In this document: positions 1-11,539 of the stretch, piece after piece
Position numbering within the stretch: position 1 is the stretch's first letter
How the letters are laid out: each line of letters starts with the position of its first letter
Assembly: GCF_000182925.2 (NCBI RefSeq)
Contig: NC_026506.1
Span: 2,480,001-2,544,000 of the forward strand
Reading direction: 5' to 3'
Origin: Neurospora crassa OR74A
Taxonomy: Eukaryota > Ascomycota > Sordariomycetes > Sordariales > Sordariaceae
DNA length: 64,000 nucleotides
Made by a program: the position numbers and the translations under genes
Notes under the pieces: model-generated
Database searches by the model: none
Told to the model about the DNA's origin: nothing
Seen by the model: only the letters and a program-made list of their open reading frames with translations

Positions 1-972
1 TTCAGACTTTACATAAGTTTTCGATATTTGATGGTAATGTTTGGTTATATTTCTTCCATGCTGCTGCTGCTGCAAGCGCTGTTCTAGAATGTGAGTAAGC
101 GAGCGAGAGCGTTTTGGAGTTGAAACATGGAAGAGATGGTGTAAAGAGAAATAATTGCATGATGAACACAAGCGACATTTCAGGGTTATATGATGCACGG
201 CATATCAGTCAAGTTACCCTCGGTTGGCTTGGAAGTTCTATTCACATCACATATTGGTTTTTTCTTCTTCTTGGTTTCAGAGGGTTCAGCTTTGTTGTAT
301 ATACCCAATCTTTCACTTTCAGGTTTTACGCATCAAATATCTTACAAACGAATTCTATATTAGACCTTCTTACAATCGACCGCAATCCATTTCGCTGTAT
401 CCAGCGTTACGATCGTACGAATATTTGCAATACGTTACCGTCAATATATCATTGTACGTCACCGCGGAGGCATCAGGCATCCAAGCGTTTTATTATAACC
501 TTGGTATTAACTGCTAGACAGTTCCTGTATGGAACAACCCCTAGGGGACTCGGGCCGATGTGCTTTCTAATCAGTATGTTTCTATCACACTCTTGTAATG
601 GCCTTTCCCAGCCAAATCGACCCGTATTGGACAGTCCATATTAGATTTAATTTGACAACTACTTCGTCAGGGTATGGCAGAAGTCTATTCCGTGATTCAT
701 TGAAACGAAAACCCATGAACCATTTCTTGCGCTTCTGCGTCTACATGTCTATTATGCATCACAAGACCATGTCCGCGCACTCCCAGAAATCACCTCTGTC
801 ACTATCACCATCATCCTGAACCGTTGCAAAGTAGTAGAAGCGACGACGACGATGCATAAAATGGTATCGATAATATAAAGAAAACTCATGCAAAAATTTT
901 ACCAGAAACATACAGGAAAGAAACCCAAGCCAAACCCCAGGACACAAACGGGTTGCAACAAGCAATGACCGC
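1..972. other. Left-edge non-coding stretch
   Basis: No gene is supported here. The reading frames are short, mostly lack ATG starts and have no recognisable product. The right part should hold the 3' UTR of the REI1 gene, which ends at 973. A short (CTG)n run lies at 61-73. Confidence 0.5.
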
Positions 973-2806
973 TCACCTGAGGTAAGAAACAGGATTCCTG
1001 TGTCTCTCCTTGAAGTGCTTCTTCATGCCCACCACCTCAGCGCGCTTATACGAGTCCACCTCCCTCTGGCGACCCTTCTCCACCACCTTCCGCACCTCTT
1101 TGCTCTCCACATCTCTGATACCGTTGGCGCCGATAAGACCTCTTGTCTCACGCGTGATGACGTGCCTGCCGTGCGCCTTGCGGTCTCTGAGCTGAACCTC
1201 CATGTTTCTCCTGAATCTCGGCTCGCCGTCGCTGTCGTACTGCATCTCTGCATCTTCGCCATCTTCACCACCGGCAGCTTCGAGAAGGAGCTGCTGCTGG
1301 CGCTCCTCGGGCGTGGGATAGTTGTGCAGGTTCTGGCGGAAGTAGCGGTTGAGCGAGCGGTGGCCGACGGAGCGGCCGGATGGCAGGTGAAGCTCGTATT
1401 CGTCGTAGTAGACGGCGTTGACGCCCTTCCTGCTGTGAGCATGGAAGCCGTCCGCCTGGCGGTGGGGACGCGGGTCGTCGCGCGAGTGGTGACGGTGGCT
1501 GGCCAGACGCTCGTACTGGTGATAGTGGCCCTCACCGGGCACGGCGTGGAGGTCGTCCGAGTCGAGAGACGAGGCCGAACTGTCGGTCTCCCAGCCCTCT
1601 TCGTCGCCGCCTTCACCGTCGCCTTCTTCGCCTTCGACAACCTCGACCTTGGCTTCGCGCTTGCCGCCCAGCTTGGCGCCGCCAGTTCCTTCCTCTTCCT
1701 CTTCCTCATCCTCGGTATCCCAATCGTCGCCGTCTGAGTACGTGCTGCGGAAGTCATAGAATTCACCAATCTCAAGCTGCTCCTCCTCGGTGGTGTAAGG
1801 AATCTGGCAATGGCCCTTGTCACGCATGTGCGTTTGCACGGCAAAAGTGTTGGAACGCATCTTGCCGCACATCAGACACTCGTTCAGCTCAAACACACGT
1901 CTCCTGAGCGAACCGAGAAGACCCTCCAAATCAACGAGGTACTGCTTCTCGGGGATAAACATGCCGTGTATCCTCTCCATGTGGGTGGCGTTGAGAGCGG
2001 GAGTGGGGGACTCGTAGTTGCAGAACAAGCACTGCTTGAGGACGGTGGCATCAGCTTCGGGCTGGGTAGGGGTGGCGGTTCCGGAAGTCTCGGGCTCTTC
2101 GCTAGCAGCAGCGTCTTCCACGGGGTGGTCCTCCTTATGCTGGTCGGCGGCAGAGAGATGGGGGTTGGCGGGACGGTCAACGGGCGAGGCAGTCTCCTCG
2201 ATCTTGGCCTGCTTGATACCCTCGACAACCTCGTTGAACTCCTCCTCGGCATCAGAATCGACCTCGGACTTGGCCTCTGAAGCGGGCTCGCCCAGAGAGA
2301 AAGTCGAGCTCATAACCGAGCTAACCTCGTCGTCGGCCTTTGTGCGCCCAATGGCGGCAGGGCCCCTCGAGGCCAAAGCAGCGGCCCTCATCTTGTGGTT
2401 CTTGCTGCTGATGTGGTTCTTGTACGAGTTCTCGCTGTAGTAGGTCTTGGAGCAAGCTTCGCAGGTCATCTCGAAGCTGGCCTTGTCTGTTTGCGCGGTA
2501 ACCTCGGCGCGGGACTGGAGAACCTTTTCGGTGAAGACCTCGGAGGAAATGGGCGGGAGGGATGCGACGCGGCGCTTGAGGTTATAACGACTAGTGAACG
2601 AGATCAGTCATCTGTTAAGAATCAAGATCATGGGGGTTCTTGGAAACAACATACTGCCAGTCACTGCGCATGTGACCCTTTTGCAAGTCGATGTTGCGGA
2701 ATGCGACTTGACAAGTGTTGCACGTAAACGGATGAGTGGTTCCCTGGTCCATCCTCGAGACATCGGCGGCCATGGGGACCGTCCTGCTGGCGGAAATAGT
2801 AGCCAT
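973..2806 (-). CDS. rei1: REI1-type C2H2 zinc-finger protein, 60S ribosome maturation factor
   Basis: Two exons, 2806-2655 and 2590-973, give 589 aa. The intron (2654-2591) starts GTATGT and ends CTAG. The split codon rebuilds the final His of the first zinc finger (C29, C32, H45, H51, inside SDWH followed by RYNLKRR). Further C2H2 fingers begin near residues 94, 238 and 289. The four-finger layout with SDWHRYNLKRR is the signature of Rei1/ZNF622. In yeast, Rei1 is a cytoplasmic factor that helps release and recycle Arx1-Alb1 from pre-60S particles. An acidic Glu/Asp-rich tract lies in the middle and the tail is basic. The start is the ATG at 2806 with CAAAATGG context; the frame continues upstream only to a TTG. 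It is divergent from the HECT ligase gene. Family assignment is firm; the function is inferred from family. Confidence 0.93.
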
Positions 2807-3610
2807 TTTGGTGGTGTTGCTTGGAGATGATGGTGTTTGCGACAAAGAAAGATCTCGTGAGGATCGAAAAAAAAAGAGAATCGGTTTTGTAGAAGTTCCT
2901 CTCTCTTATTAATAATCAGGCAATATGCGCCTGGTTCGTAGGGTAAAGCTTGGGCCGTGATGGGTTGGCCCGAAGGATGAGAAAGCCGGGGGGAGTTCCT
3001 GCTGCTTCTCTTTTGCCACTGGATCACTCGTCTGCTGGCGAGTGAGGTGGTGACTGGTGTCCGGTGATGATGTTGACAAGAGACCAGAATCGGTGGTGGT
3101 TTATCTAAATTTTCCAATGGCGGGTGGACACTTTGGTCGCTGTTACTGCACTGATAACCCGGCGCAATGGGTAAGGTGCGTCAGTGGGTGGGGGACTAAC
3201 AGGCATCCGCTGAAGGAAAACAAAGCGACGCAAATGTCCAATCTTGGTGGCGGTTTTGCCTTGCCTGCCCGCGGCTCGCTGACGGGCACTGCCCCTCCAA
3301 TAAAGCCGCCCGCTAAATCGCAAATCTTTTGGTGGGGCAAACAGAGTCCCTGGAAACTGAAATCGCAGGGGGAGCCCCATTGTGAGCCATTCTGACGCAA
3401 GTCCCGTCACACACAGTGGGAGTTTCCCTGCTGAGTCAGACGACGGGGAACGGAAATCCGATGGCGCCGGCAACGACTTCGCTATCTTCAACAGCGGGCA
3501 TTTCTGGGGGAGGCCCGTGCGCCTCACTCATGAGCCCAGGGAGGTTTTGACGCCGGCCACGGTGACGGTGAGCTTTCCAATCCCCTCGGCTTGGCTCCAA
3601 CGGTCGCGGT

Positions 3611-3652
<42 letters not shown>

Positions 3653-4146
3653 GACCCTAGGCGACACCACCAAGGGAACAGGGGCATTGTGCACTTGTTT
3701 GATGACCAGAACCCGACCCCCCCAGCACTGGCGGCGCATCCAATATCCATCGATCTTCAGCCTTGCCCGGATTCAATCGACATTCCATTCTCCGGGGTTT
3801 TCCTGGTCTCGGACTTGCTCCAACTTCCACTTTGGCGGCTGCTTCCAACTTCCACGATAGTATTTTCATACATTGCCTCTTAGAACCTACGGCACCGAAA
3901 GTGCGGCGAATTGCGACGAAATAGACGCCGATTATCCCGACACCAATCTCGACTGGACCTCCCCATGCTTCCATCCGACGACCCTTGAGCTGCTGCTGTC
4001 TTTGCGCCGACGTACTCGATCGCATCGCAAACGATCGCATCATATCATATCATATCGCATCCCGTCACAATTTGTACATTGCTATCGCGACACTTCGCTT
4101 TCCCTACCTATCTCGCCCGCGCCAAATCACGCCGCAAGTTGATGTC
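2807..4146. promoter_or_regulatory. Divergent promoter region between REI1 and the HECT ligase gene
   Basis: About 1.3 kb separate the two divergent start codons. The region should hold both promoters and 5' leaders. It contains the (AGC)n repeat at 3611-3648 and, near 4035-4065, short tandem copies of ATCAT/ATCATATC. No coding exon is supported here: the frames passing through the repeat only give polyalanine or polyleucine runs. Confidence 0.5.
3611..3648. repeat. (AGC)n microsatellite
   Basis: About 12.7 perfect copies of AGC lie in the leader/promoter region between REI1 and the HECT ligase gene. It is probably length-variable between strains. I do not read it as coding. Confidence 0.95.
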
Positions 4147-7100
4147 ATGACTCGAGATACTCTCCGCCCAGCCGATGCTACCCATAACAACAGCCCCGAG
4201 TTAGACGTTCTGGCCGGCCTGTGGGAGGAAGCGCGCTTTGCCAGACTGCCATGGGATGCCCCGGAGGAGTTGAGGGACTTGGTGGAGGAGATTGACAACC
4301 CCAGGAAAGTCTACGCTGTTCACAAGGCTAGTCGAAGACACAACTTCCAGCTTCTAGTCCAAAAGTTCATCTTCCAACTCCGCGAGGGCTGCGGCAACGA
4401 AAACTGTACAACTCCAACATGCTTCACTTGCCGTAGGAGGCTTGCTGGCCGAGCACCCATCCGACGATACAATACCACGAGCGCGAGGACCTTGGCCATC
4501 TACCTGGCGAGCCAGGACAATCCTGAGAATGGACTGTGTCCTGGGTTGCGGTTACCCAAGGCACCACCGGCCGCTCTCAACTCACTTCGTTTCTCGCCAG
4601 CTCCAAAAACATTTTCCACCAAGGGACCCAATGTTGCTGGCGACGCAAGTTCACCCAAGAATACAGGAGGCGGGAAAGGAAACAAGACACCAAATAATGA
4701 CAGTGGGAAGGACAAGGAACGACCGAAAAGCCCAACCCAACTCGCAGAGAAGGATGGGCCAGGTTTCAGGGTGATAGAGAGGCCGACAAGCAAAGACTAC
4801 CGATCCTTCGCCGCAAATGTGTTTGGGACCGTTGCTTTCAAGATGATGGAGTGGCTCACCCCGGCTGCCATGGAAGAGATGTCGCGACTTGCAAAAGCCT
4901 ACGAAGCAAGCGAGCCGGCAATTCCAGTAAATGATCAGGCTGGAGCGCCAAAAGCCTCAAACAGCGGGTCGTCGAGTCAACAACCGGGCACTGGACAAGT
5001 CATACCGCCCGCTCCTCTCAAGGAGGATAGGCCCAAGGATATAGAAACGAATGGCGAATGGAAGCAAAACGAGGACAATGAGAAAACGGCAGTGAAAGAG
5101 GTCAGGCCAGCAAGCGAACAGCCAAGCCAACAGTCACATCGCCCTAATGGCCACCGCCGGAACTCGAGTGCAAGAGTTCGGGCACCATCCGGCCCAAAGC
5201 CTAAGCGCAAACTATCGATTGACCATTTCACCACGGATACTCGCCCCAACGGTACCGCAGACAAAGGATTGCGAGGTCTCAAGGCAGCTGGCTCGACACT
5301 TGCACGTCCCATCTCCCAGCTTTCGTCGGCCGGCTACTTTGACCATGTCAGTTTAGAGAAGATGCCTCCCAAGTCTGCCGATCTAAGACCCAAGGCTGGC
5401 ATTCGCGGGCAATTGGATGGTTCCAAAAGCAACGAATCGAACCATCCGTCAAAAGTGACCTCTGAGTCCGGGGCTGCTGGCGTTCAAGGGGGAAAACGAG
5501 CAGTTGAGATCGAATCCGATTCCGAGGATGATCACATACTGCCTCAGACTTTGTCAAGGCTCGATCCCCGGGTCGTCGACTTTTTGTGCGATGTAATACA
5601 GGAGGATGGCACCGCCGAAAGCCACATCCTGGAACCACGAGCAGTTACCAAGTTCCACAAGGGATACGCGGATCAACGTAAGGAGCTGGAGAGGAAGATT
5701 GAACCCAAACGCGCTCGTTCGCCCAACATGAAACTGGAATGGAAGCTGTTTGTGGAGCAATCTCTCTTCCATGTGTTGAGTGATCCACATCAAGCTATCC
5801 GATCTTTCACCACAAACGGGCAACTCTACGATTCGGAAACGCTGTGGTATTGCATGCTACGCATGACACGAATTTGCCCCACCCTAGTCTTCCATAGTCT
5901 GTGGATGGCTGCTGCCAGTCTGTTCGCTCCGCCAAAGACGCTCCAGTCTCTTCGTTCGCGAACCACAAAGCTTTTTCCCAAGTCCGAGAAGGCACTGTCA
6001 AACGAGGAGGCTGGTCGGCTTTTGTCCATTTGTCTACACGCCTTGGTCGCCGCGGCCCCTTTGGTGAATGACGATAGACAGCTATATGACATGTCGAGAA
6101 TAAGGGCGCACGGCCTGATATTTGCTGGCAGTGGCTCACCAGCCTCTCAACCCACTGATCTGTGTCTCCAGTACGAGGATGCTTTCTCTGACGAACTGGC
6201 CCTTCGTCTTGCTAAACGGGTTCTTGCAGCCATCCCCACACGTCGTTATTTTGATGAGCTGAAGAGGTCCAACTCTGCAGACGATGATACTAAAGAACAC
6301 GACGTGCTTACACCCCTATTCGCGCAACTAGATTACTTGAACGAGGATGCCTTGTACATCCTCAACTTTCCCTTCCTGGACCGCACCGTTCATGAAACGC
6401 GCGTTCCTATTCTTTTGCTTGACTGGGCAAGAGCTGTGATGATCAAAGAGTGGGATGGTAACCCCGAGGTGCCTGGAGATGGGCCCTTTGGTGGTGCCCT
6501 GGCCCTCATCGATACTATGCGTATGTTATTTCTTGACCCATTCTTGATAGCTTGTTCACAATACTGACCTTTCCACTCAACGATAGACAAGAAGCGGGAG
6601 GACCTCCTACTCGGCGACGTGCAGTTTCACTCCAAGTACTTTGCTGATCGATTAGACGTAGTGGAAGCTCCTGTTGGCTGGCTCGCGCACGCTTCTACCC
6701 GCAAGAAGCTGCACTTGCTAGATTTCCCTTACCTGTTCGACAGTAACACGCTAGTGGGCTTCTTCCGATCCATCAACCTTTCACGCATGAACCGATATTA
6801 CGAGCAATCGGCCTCGATTCAGGAGAGATTTGAGGTCTATATGGGTAGATCTAGCCCGATGAACGAGCACCATAAACGGGTGATCATGGACAAGCTCAAG
6901 GTTGCCAGTTCCAAGTACCTTGTCCTAGAAATCAGACGCAATAGGGTTATTAGGGATGCTTTCGACCAGCTGTGGCGGCGCGAGGCGCGGGAAATCATGC
7001 GGCCGCTCAAGATCCATCTGGGTGAGCGTGCTGGTGAAGAAGGTTTCGACTCTGGTGGTGTCCAGCAGGAGTTCTTCCGCCTGGCGATGGCAGAGGCCTT

Positions 7101-8613
7101 GAACCCTGACTATGGCGCGTTCACGGTAGATGAGAGAACCAAGATGACATGGTTTCAGCCTGGATCCGTGGTGGAGGAATGGAAGTTTGAGCTTATCGGA
7201 CTGCTCATGTCTCTAGCCGTCTACAATGGCCTCACCCTTCCAGTCACCTTCCCCAAGGCGCTTTACGCCAAACTCCTTGGCGAACCCGTTACCGACCTCG
7301 ACCATATCGCAGACGGCTGGCCAGATCTAGTCAGCGGGCTAACCATGCTCCTCGACTGGGATGAAAAGGAGATGGGTGGTTCCGTCGAAGATGTGTTTGC
7401 TCGCACTTACGAGTTCTCGGTTGAGAGCTTCGGCGAACAAGTGACGAAGCTCATGACGCCTCCGCCTCCACCCATTTCCTCTCGCAGCGGCAAGTCGGCT
7501 GCCGAAACGGATGCCTTCTCTCGGGAAGAACCCTGGCCTCAATTCTCCCCTGCCTTTCGAAGACTCAGTGATGCCTCGTCTTCCGCCTCTGCCCTCCCAC
7601 TTGAAGAAGAAGCACCACTCGTCACAGCTGCCAACCGTGAGCAGTTCGTGTCTGATTACATCCGTTACCTGACCGATGTATCCGTCCGCCCGCAATTCGA
7701 GGCCTTTGCGCGCGGCTTCCGCACTTGTCTCCACCCCAAGTCCCTGTCACTGCTCACCCCCTCGCTTCTGCAATCCGTAGTTGAAGGCGTACAGGAGATC
7801 GACATCGCCGAACTCCAGCGGTACACGCGCTACGTAGACTGGGACGCATCCCACCGAACGGTCCGCGATTTCTGGAGCATTGTGAAGAAGTACGACGACA
7901 AGATGAAGAGGCGGCTGCTGGAGTTCGTCACGGCCAGCGACAGATTGCCGGTCGGAGGCGTCAAGAACCTGGTTTTCACGCTTCAGAGAAACGGTAAGGA
8001 GGATTATACTGATGTGGATGAAGAAGATGAAGAAGATGAAGAGCCATATACTACGGACGAGGGGTGGGAGGTGCAAGGTGAATATAGCACTGATGAGTAT
8101 ACTTCCGAAGAGGAGGATTTCTGGGGGCAGCACGAGCAAGAGGAAGAGGAGGACGATGGGGTTCGTCGTGGCGAGGTCGTTATTGAAGATAGTGGCGAGG
8201 ACCATGCTCGGGCTCGGGCCCAAGCTCAGGCCCAGGAGGCTCCTGAGGGTTCTGCCACCACCAATAACAACGCCGCCGAGGATGATGCAAGGCAGCAACA
8301 GCAGGAAAACACGCCGCCGCCGCAGCCGGCGACGCCGGCGCAAAGACCCTCTACTGCCTCAGCTAATGGACACAGAAGACGGAGAAGCGAAAGAAGCTCT
8401 CTTAGTCATCGGGCAAGACGTCCCAGCACCCGCGGCGGCAGTGGGGAGCAGCATGAGGAAGCACCAAAAGAGAAGAAGAAAAAGGCTCCGAGACTACCCA
8501 CCGCTTATACGTGTTACGGTATCCTTCTGCTACCGGAGTACAAAGATAAGGAGATGTTGAGGGAGAGGCTGGCTATGGCGTTGGAGAATGCCCAGGGTTT
8601 CGGATTTGCCTGA
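4147..8613 (+). CDS. hul4: Hul4-like HECT E3 ubiquitin ligase with AZUL-like zinc finger
   Basis: Two exons (4147-6520, 6587-8613) give 1466 aa. The 66-nt intron has GTATGT, a TACTGAC branch site and GATAG, and rebuilds IDTM-HKKRED. Residues about 62-133 resemble the AZUL zinc finger of UBE3A (EGCGNENC, then CxxC, then LCPGLR). Residues about 140-560 are low-complexity and polar. The HECT domain starts near residue 905 (GFDSGGVQQEFF). The catalytic Cys is C1434 in AYTCYGILLLP (codon 8512-8514), 33 residues from the end, as is usual. Two insertions interrupt the HECT fold: about 56 residues (1082-1137) in the N-lobe and about 166 acidic, then basic residues (1261-1426) just before the active-site loop. 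HECT ligases pass ubiquitin from E2 through this Cys to a substrate lysine; the substrate here is unknown. The upstream open frame from 3985 has no better start; ATG 4147 is chosen because the protein-like sequence begins there. Confidence 0.92.
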
Positions 8614-9460
8614 CCTTTTTTCTCTGTCGAGTTCGCGGTGATGGGGTGTGGTGGTGTGGAAATAGTACGGGAAAAAAAATGACGGGCTATACATAATGGC
8701 AGAAAGCGAAGGTATGATACGGAGTAGCGTAACCTGTTCCAGCAGGATTCGCTACTGGGATAATTGGAAGGCTGCTGGTTGGAAGAAGCACTTATCTACA
8801 TAGCGGAATGGGAGAGGAAAAGCGTTGTCCAATTTGGAATTCTGACTTTGTGATATACTTTCCTCTTCTTTGCACGACTTTATTTTGATAATAAACTTGT
8901 TCACTCGTTCCTCTATATCGCGATTGCTCGCTCAACGAGGCAGGGTATGTCTGTCTCTCACCATCAACTTCTCCCTTGATTATCCCATTATGTAGCTGAC
9001 ATCAACTCAGGCTGCTCGTCGCTCGTCTACCATCTCTTGCTCCACCATCTGGTTCCTCTCTTGCCATGCATATCGAACCATACGAACGGCACAACAAACT
9101 ACGCGAGCTGTGCAAGCTAGGCCCACACCCAAAGCCGGACTCGAATCCTCTGCCCGGATGTGTCACGAACATAGTAACTGCTATGGTACCCATCACCTTG
9201 ACTCCTCGGGGGTCTGGTCTTTGGAGCCCCCGAGTCTTTGATTATCACCTTCAAGTTTCTCTTGGGGACCTCCGGAACCTTATAAATCTTTGGGAGTGAG
9301 TCCTTGTTCTTTGCCGAGTTCTTGTCCTTGATTATGGCTGTGGGGATCTTTGCGACCTCGGGGTTGATTTTTCGAAAAGGAGTCCTTGAATACCACCATG
9401 GACGCGAGGGCATCGAGCTGGGCGGGGGTTTGTAAGGGGCTTTCTTCCAGTTTTGGCGTT

Positions 9461-9510
9461 CTTTTTTTTTTTTCTTCTTCTTCTTCTTCTTCTTCATCTT
9501 CTTCTTCCTC
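9461..9510. repeat. T-tract followed by (TTC)n
   Basis: A run of about 12 T is followed by about 12 TTC units with one interruption. Read on the minus strand it gives polylysine, which makes a spurious open frame. Confidence 0.9.
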
Positions 9511-10786
9511 TAGAAGGTGGTGTGGTGAACGTGGTGTGGATAGGCAAGGTGAGTTACTACTTACGCTATTTTTGCGTGCGTTGGGATTTTACTGTGGCTT
9601 GATTGAAGCCCAAGAGAGTGGGAAGGGGGAAGTATGGGCTTCTTCGATTCCGCCGCTGACAAACGGGCGGGGAAGGTTATCCAAGACCCAATGATCTGTC
9701 CCTTGTTGGCTTGACAAAGAGCCTCTAAGCGCGCGGTGGATGGCGAGCTCTGTTCAGCAGCACGGAGATCGGGCGGCGCTGGTGGCACAACGGTCTTTGA
9801 CGGATGACGGTAAAAGTACTCGATGGCTCATTGCGGGTTGAATGTGCAGAAGCAGTCGGTACTGGCTTGTGAGATCTTGTATCTGTCCCGAATTCTTCGA
9901 TTCATCTTCCCGAGCAGATCAATCAACTCATCATGGTCCAGCTAGAGCCCCAACACCTCTCAATGATAGAGGAGTCTAGATAGAAGGACCTGAAAACGTC
10001 CAAGTCTTTTCCTCCAGCGATGGCCACTCGCCCGTCATTTCTTGTCAGAAGGTCGAATCCTTACCATGCCCACCGTTGCCAACGGAACCAACAGTTTTGG
10101 CGCTAATACTTTTACGATTGCTACCGCCGACACCACCATCACTGCCTTGATCTTGGACATCACACGTCTGCCTTTGTGAATTCTTGGTGGCCGACGTCGG
10201 ATGTTGTTTGGTGACATGGCTGGTCTCTGTGTTGCTTTCGTCTTTGTGCATATGATCGAGTCGTCTTTTGAGGTGACTTGGGCGCCCACTAGACTTTCAG
10301 GACAGGAGATAAACTAATCAATACATCTTCGAAGGTAGACATAGCAACAACAATGATTTCTTGCCGGGTGCATTGCTCGCCAGTCAAGCTCTACAATGAC
10401 GGTGGTTCTGGACGCAGTAAAAGCCCCAGGGAGCTGATCGAAGCATGACTAAAACGTCAGCCACTGACCCGGCATCTAAGTGCATCATACGGAAGACATA
10501 AGTCTTGTCTGACCCAACAGATCACTGCTACAACTGCGGCCCGTTTGTTCTTTGACTCGGAGCGAAGTGTCGTAGCCGCTTCACGGGCAGCAGGCAGGAC
10601 CAACACACGCCTCGAAATGAACAAGGATACTTACAAAGAGCACCATGGGAATCTTGGTCATGAAAAAACGATGATACACTACCTCCTCTGATGATTCATT
10701 CTAATCGGGCGTATCATCACAGACAATGGCGGCTACACACTTCCAGGTTGCTGAAGCTTTTCTTATCCCCTTACGAAATTCGGGTG

Positions 10787-10794
10787 TATATAAA
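10787..10794 (+). promoter_or_regulatory. TATA-like box upstream of the small gene at 10982
   Basis: The sequence TATATAAA lies about 190 bp before ATG 10982. It is a plausible core promoter element by sequence and position only. Confidence 0.35.
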
Positions 10795-10981
10795 TCACCT
10801 TCCTTCGACCGTGCATTCAGGGAACACAACAACTGAAAGATACCTTTCTCGTCAGTCATTACTCAGGACCCCACCTCCGAGCTCTTTCACATTTTGAGCG
10901 AGAAAGCAAAAAGTCCTTGGACGTGTTTCCCGAAAATATCAAGATCCATCTTACCGCTGTTAGCGACATACCCAAGCAACA

Positions 10982-11539
10982 ATGTTACTAGCACCTCAAA
11001 AAGTGCGCAGTGCGCCCTTCAAGTTAGTTTGGAAGGCTAAATCTGCCCAAAAAGACAACCTAAAAACTGCCATGGAAGCTTAGAGGCCATCTGAGGCGCA
11101 AATCGAGCCGACCCAGACTGTCCGTCAGCCATCATCGGAATTGGACGCCGAACCGAGCCTATGGAGTTGTTTGAGGACCCGTTATCCCTCAAAAGTCCAA
11201 ATTACCATGAATTGTTTGGAAGCTGCTAGGGAAGCAGCAGCATTCATCGATAAAAGGCTTCCTGGACTCTTCAGACTGCTTTCTCACGGAAAGAAGAGAC
11301 TCCCAGTGGAGGCCAGAGTAGCAAATGAGTCGATTGCCCCGAAACCGATGACCATCGAAGACGAGTTGGAAAAACAGATGGTAGACGAGTTGGCAAAACA
11401 GATGGTAGACCTGCACAAGCTCGTATTGGGACAAGAGGCAATATTAAGGAAGCAAAACGAGGAAGTGGGCAAGCTAGGAAGAGCGTATAAGGATGAAGCT
11501 AGGGAAGTAGGTGAAGAAGTAGGTGAGAAGAAGGCATAA
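10982..11539 (+). CDS. Small unrecognised coiled-coil protein gene, spliced or broken
   Basis: Not recognised. ATG 10982 has a good context (CAACAATG) and its frame stays open to 11539 except for one TAG at 11081-11083. Two readings fit. An 81-nt intron (11003-11083, donor GTGCGC, acceptor CTTAG) would remove the stop in frame and give 158 aa. Otherwise this is a nonsense-broken gene, or translation starts at ATG 11207 (110 aa). The C-terminal half is charged and helical, with a tandem near-copy (DELEKQMV / DELAKQMV) and a closing EVGEEVGEKKA. A TATATAAA box lies upstream. No homologue comes to mind; it is probably lineage-specific. Confidence 0.4.

Larger units (their letters stand above)
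8614..10981. other. Gene-poor stretch after the HECT ligase
   Basis: The first part is the 3' UTR of the ligase. Beyond it I find no supported gene. A lysine-rich frame on the minus strand (9117-9460) begins inside the T/TTC repeat and lacks a convincing ATG. Two overlapping short minus frames lie at 10035-10289. A TATATAAA box at 10787-10794 lies about 190 bp before the small gene at 10982. Confidence 0.5.

Noticed and set aside
114-644. 176-codon open frame at the left edge
   Set aside because: It starts at TTG, has no recognisable motif and its composition (many Phe/Tyr/Ile/Cys/Arg) is not protein-like.
1000-1737. 245-codon plus-strand frame over REI1
   Set aside because: It is the antisense shadow of the Glu/Asp-rich REI1 exon. 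The Val/Leu/Ala-rich product is what such shadows give.
8012-8560. 182-codon Arg/Lys-rich frame inside the HECT ligase
   Set aside because: It is the +1 shadow of the acidic insertion (GAA/GAG runs read as AAG/AGA).
9130-9175. tRNA-like piece with GGACTCGAATCC
   Set aside because: The sequence resembles a T loop, but the 5-bp T stem and an acceptor stem cannot be formed on either strand.
9117-9497. Minus-strand Lys-rich frame
   Set aside because: Its start lies in the T/TTC repeat, there is no good ATG afterwards and no homologue comes to mind.
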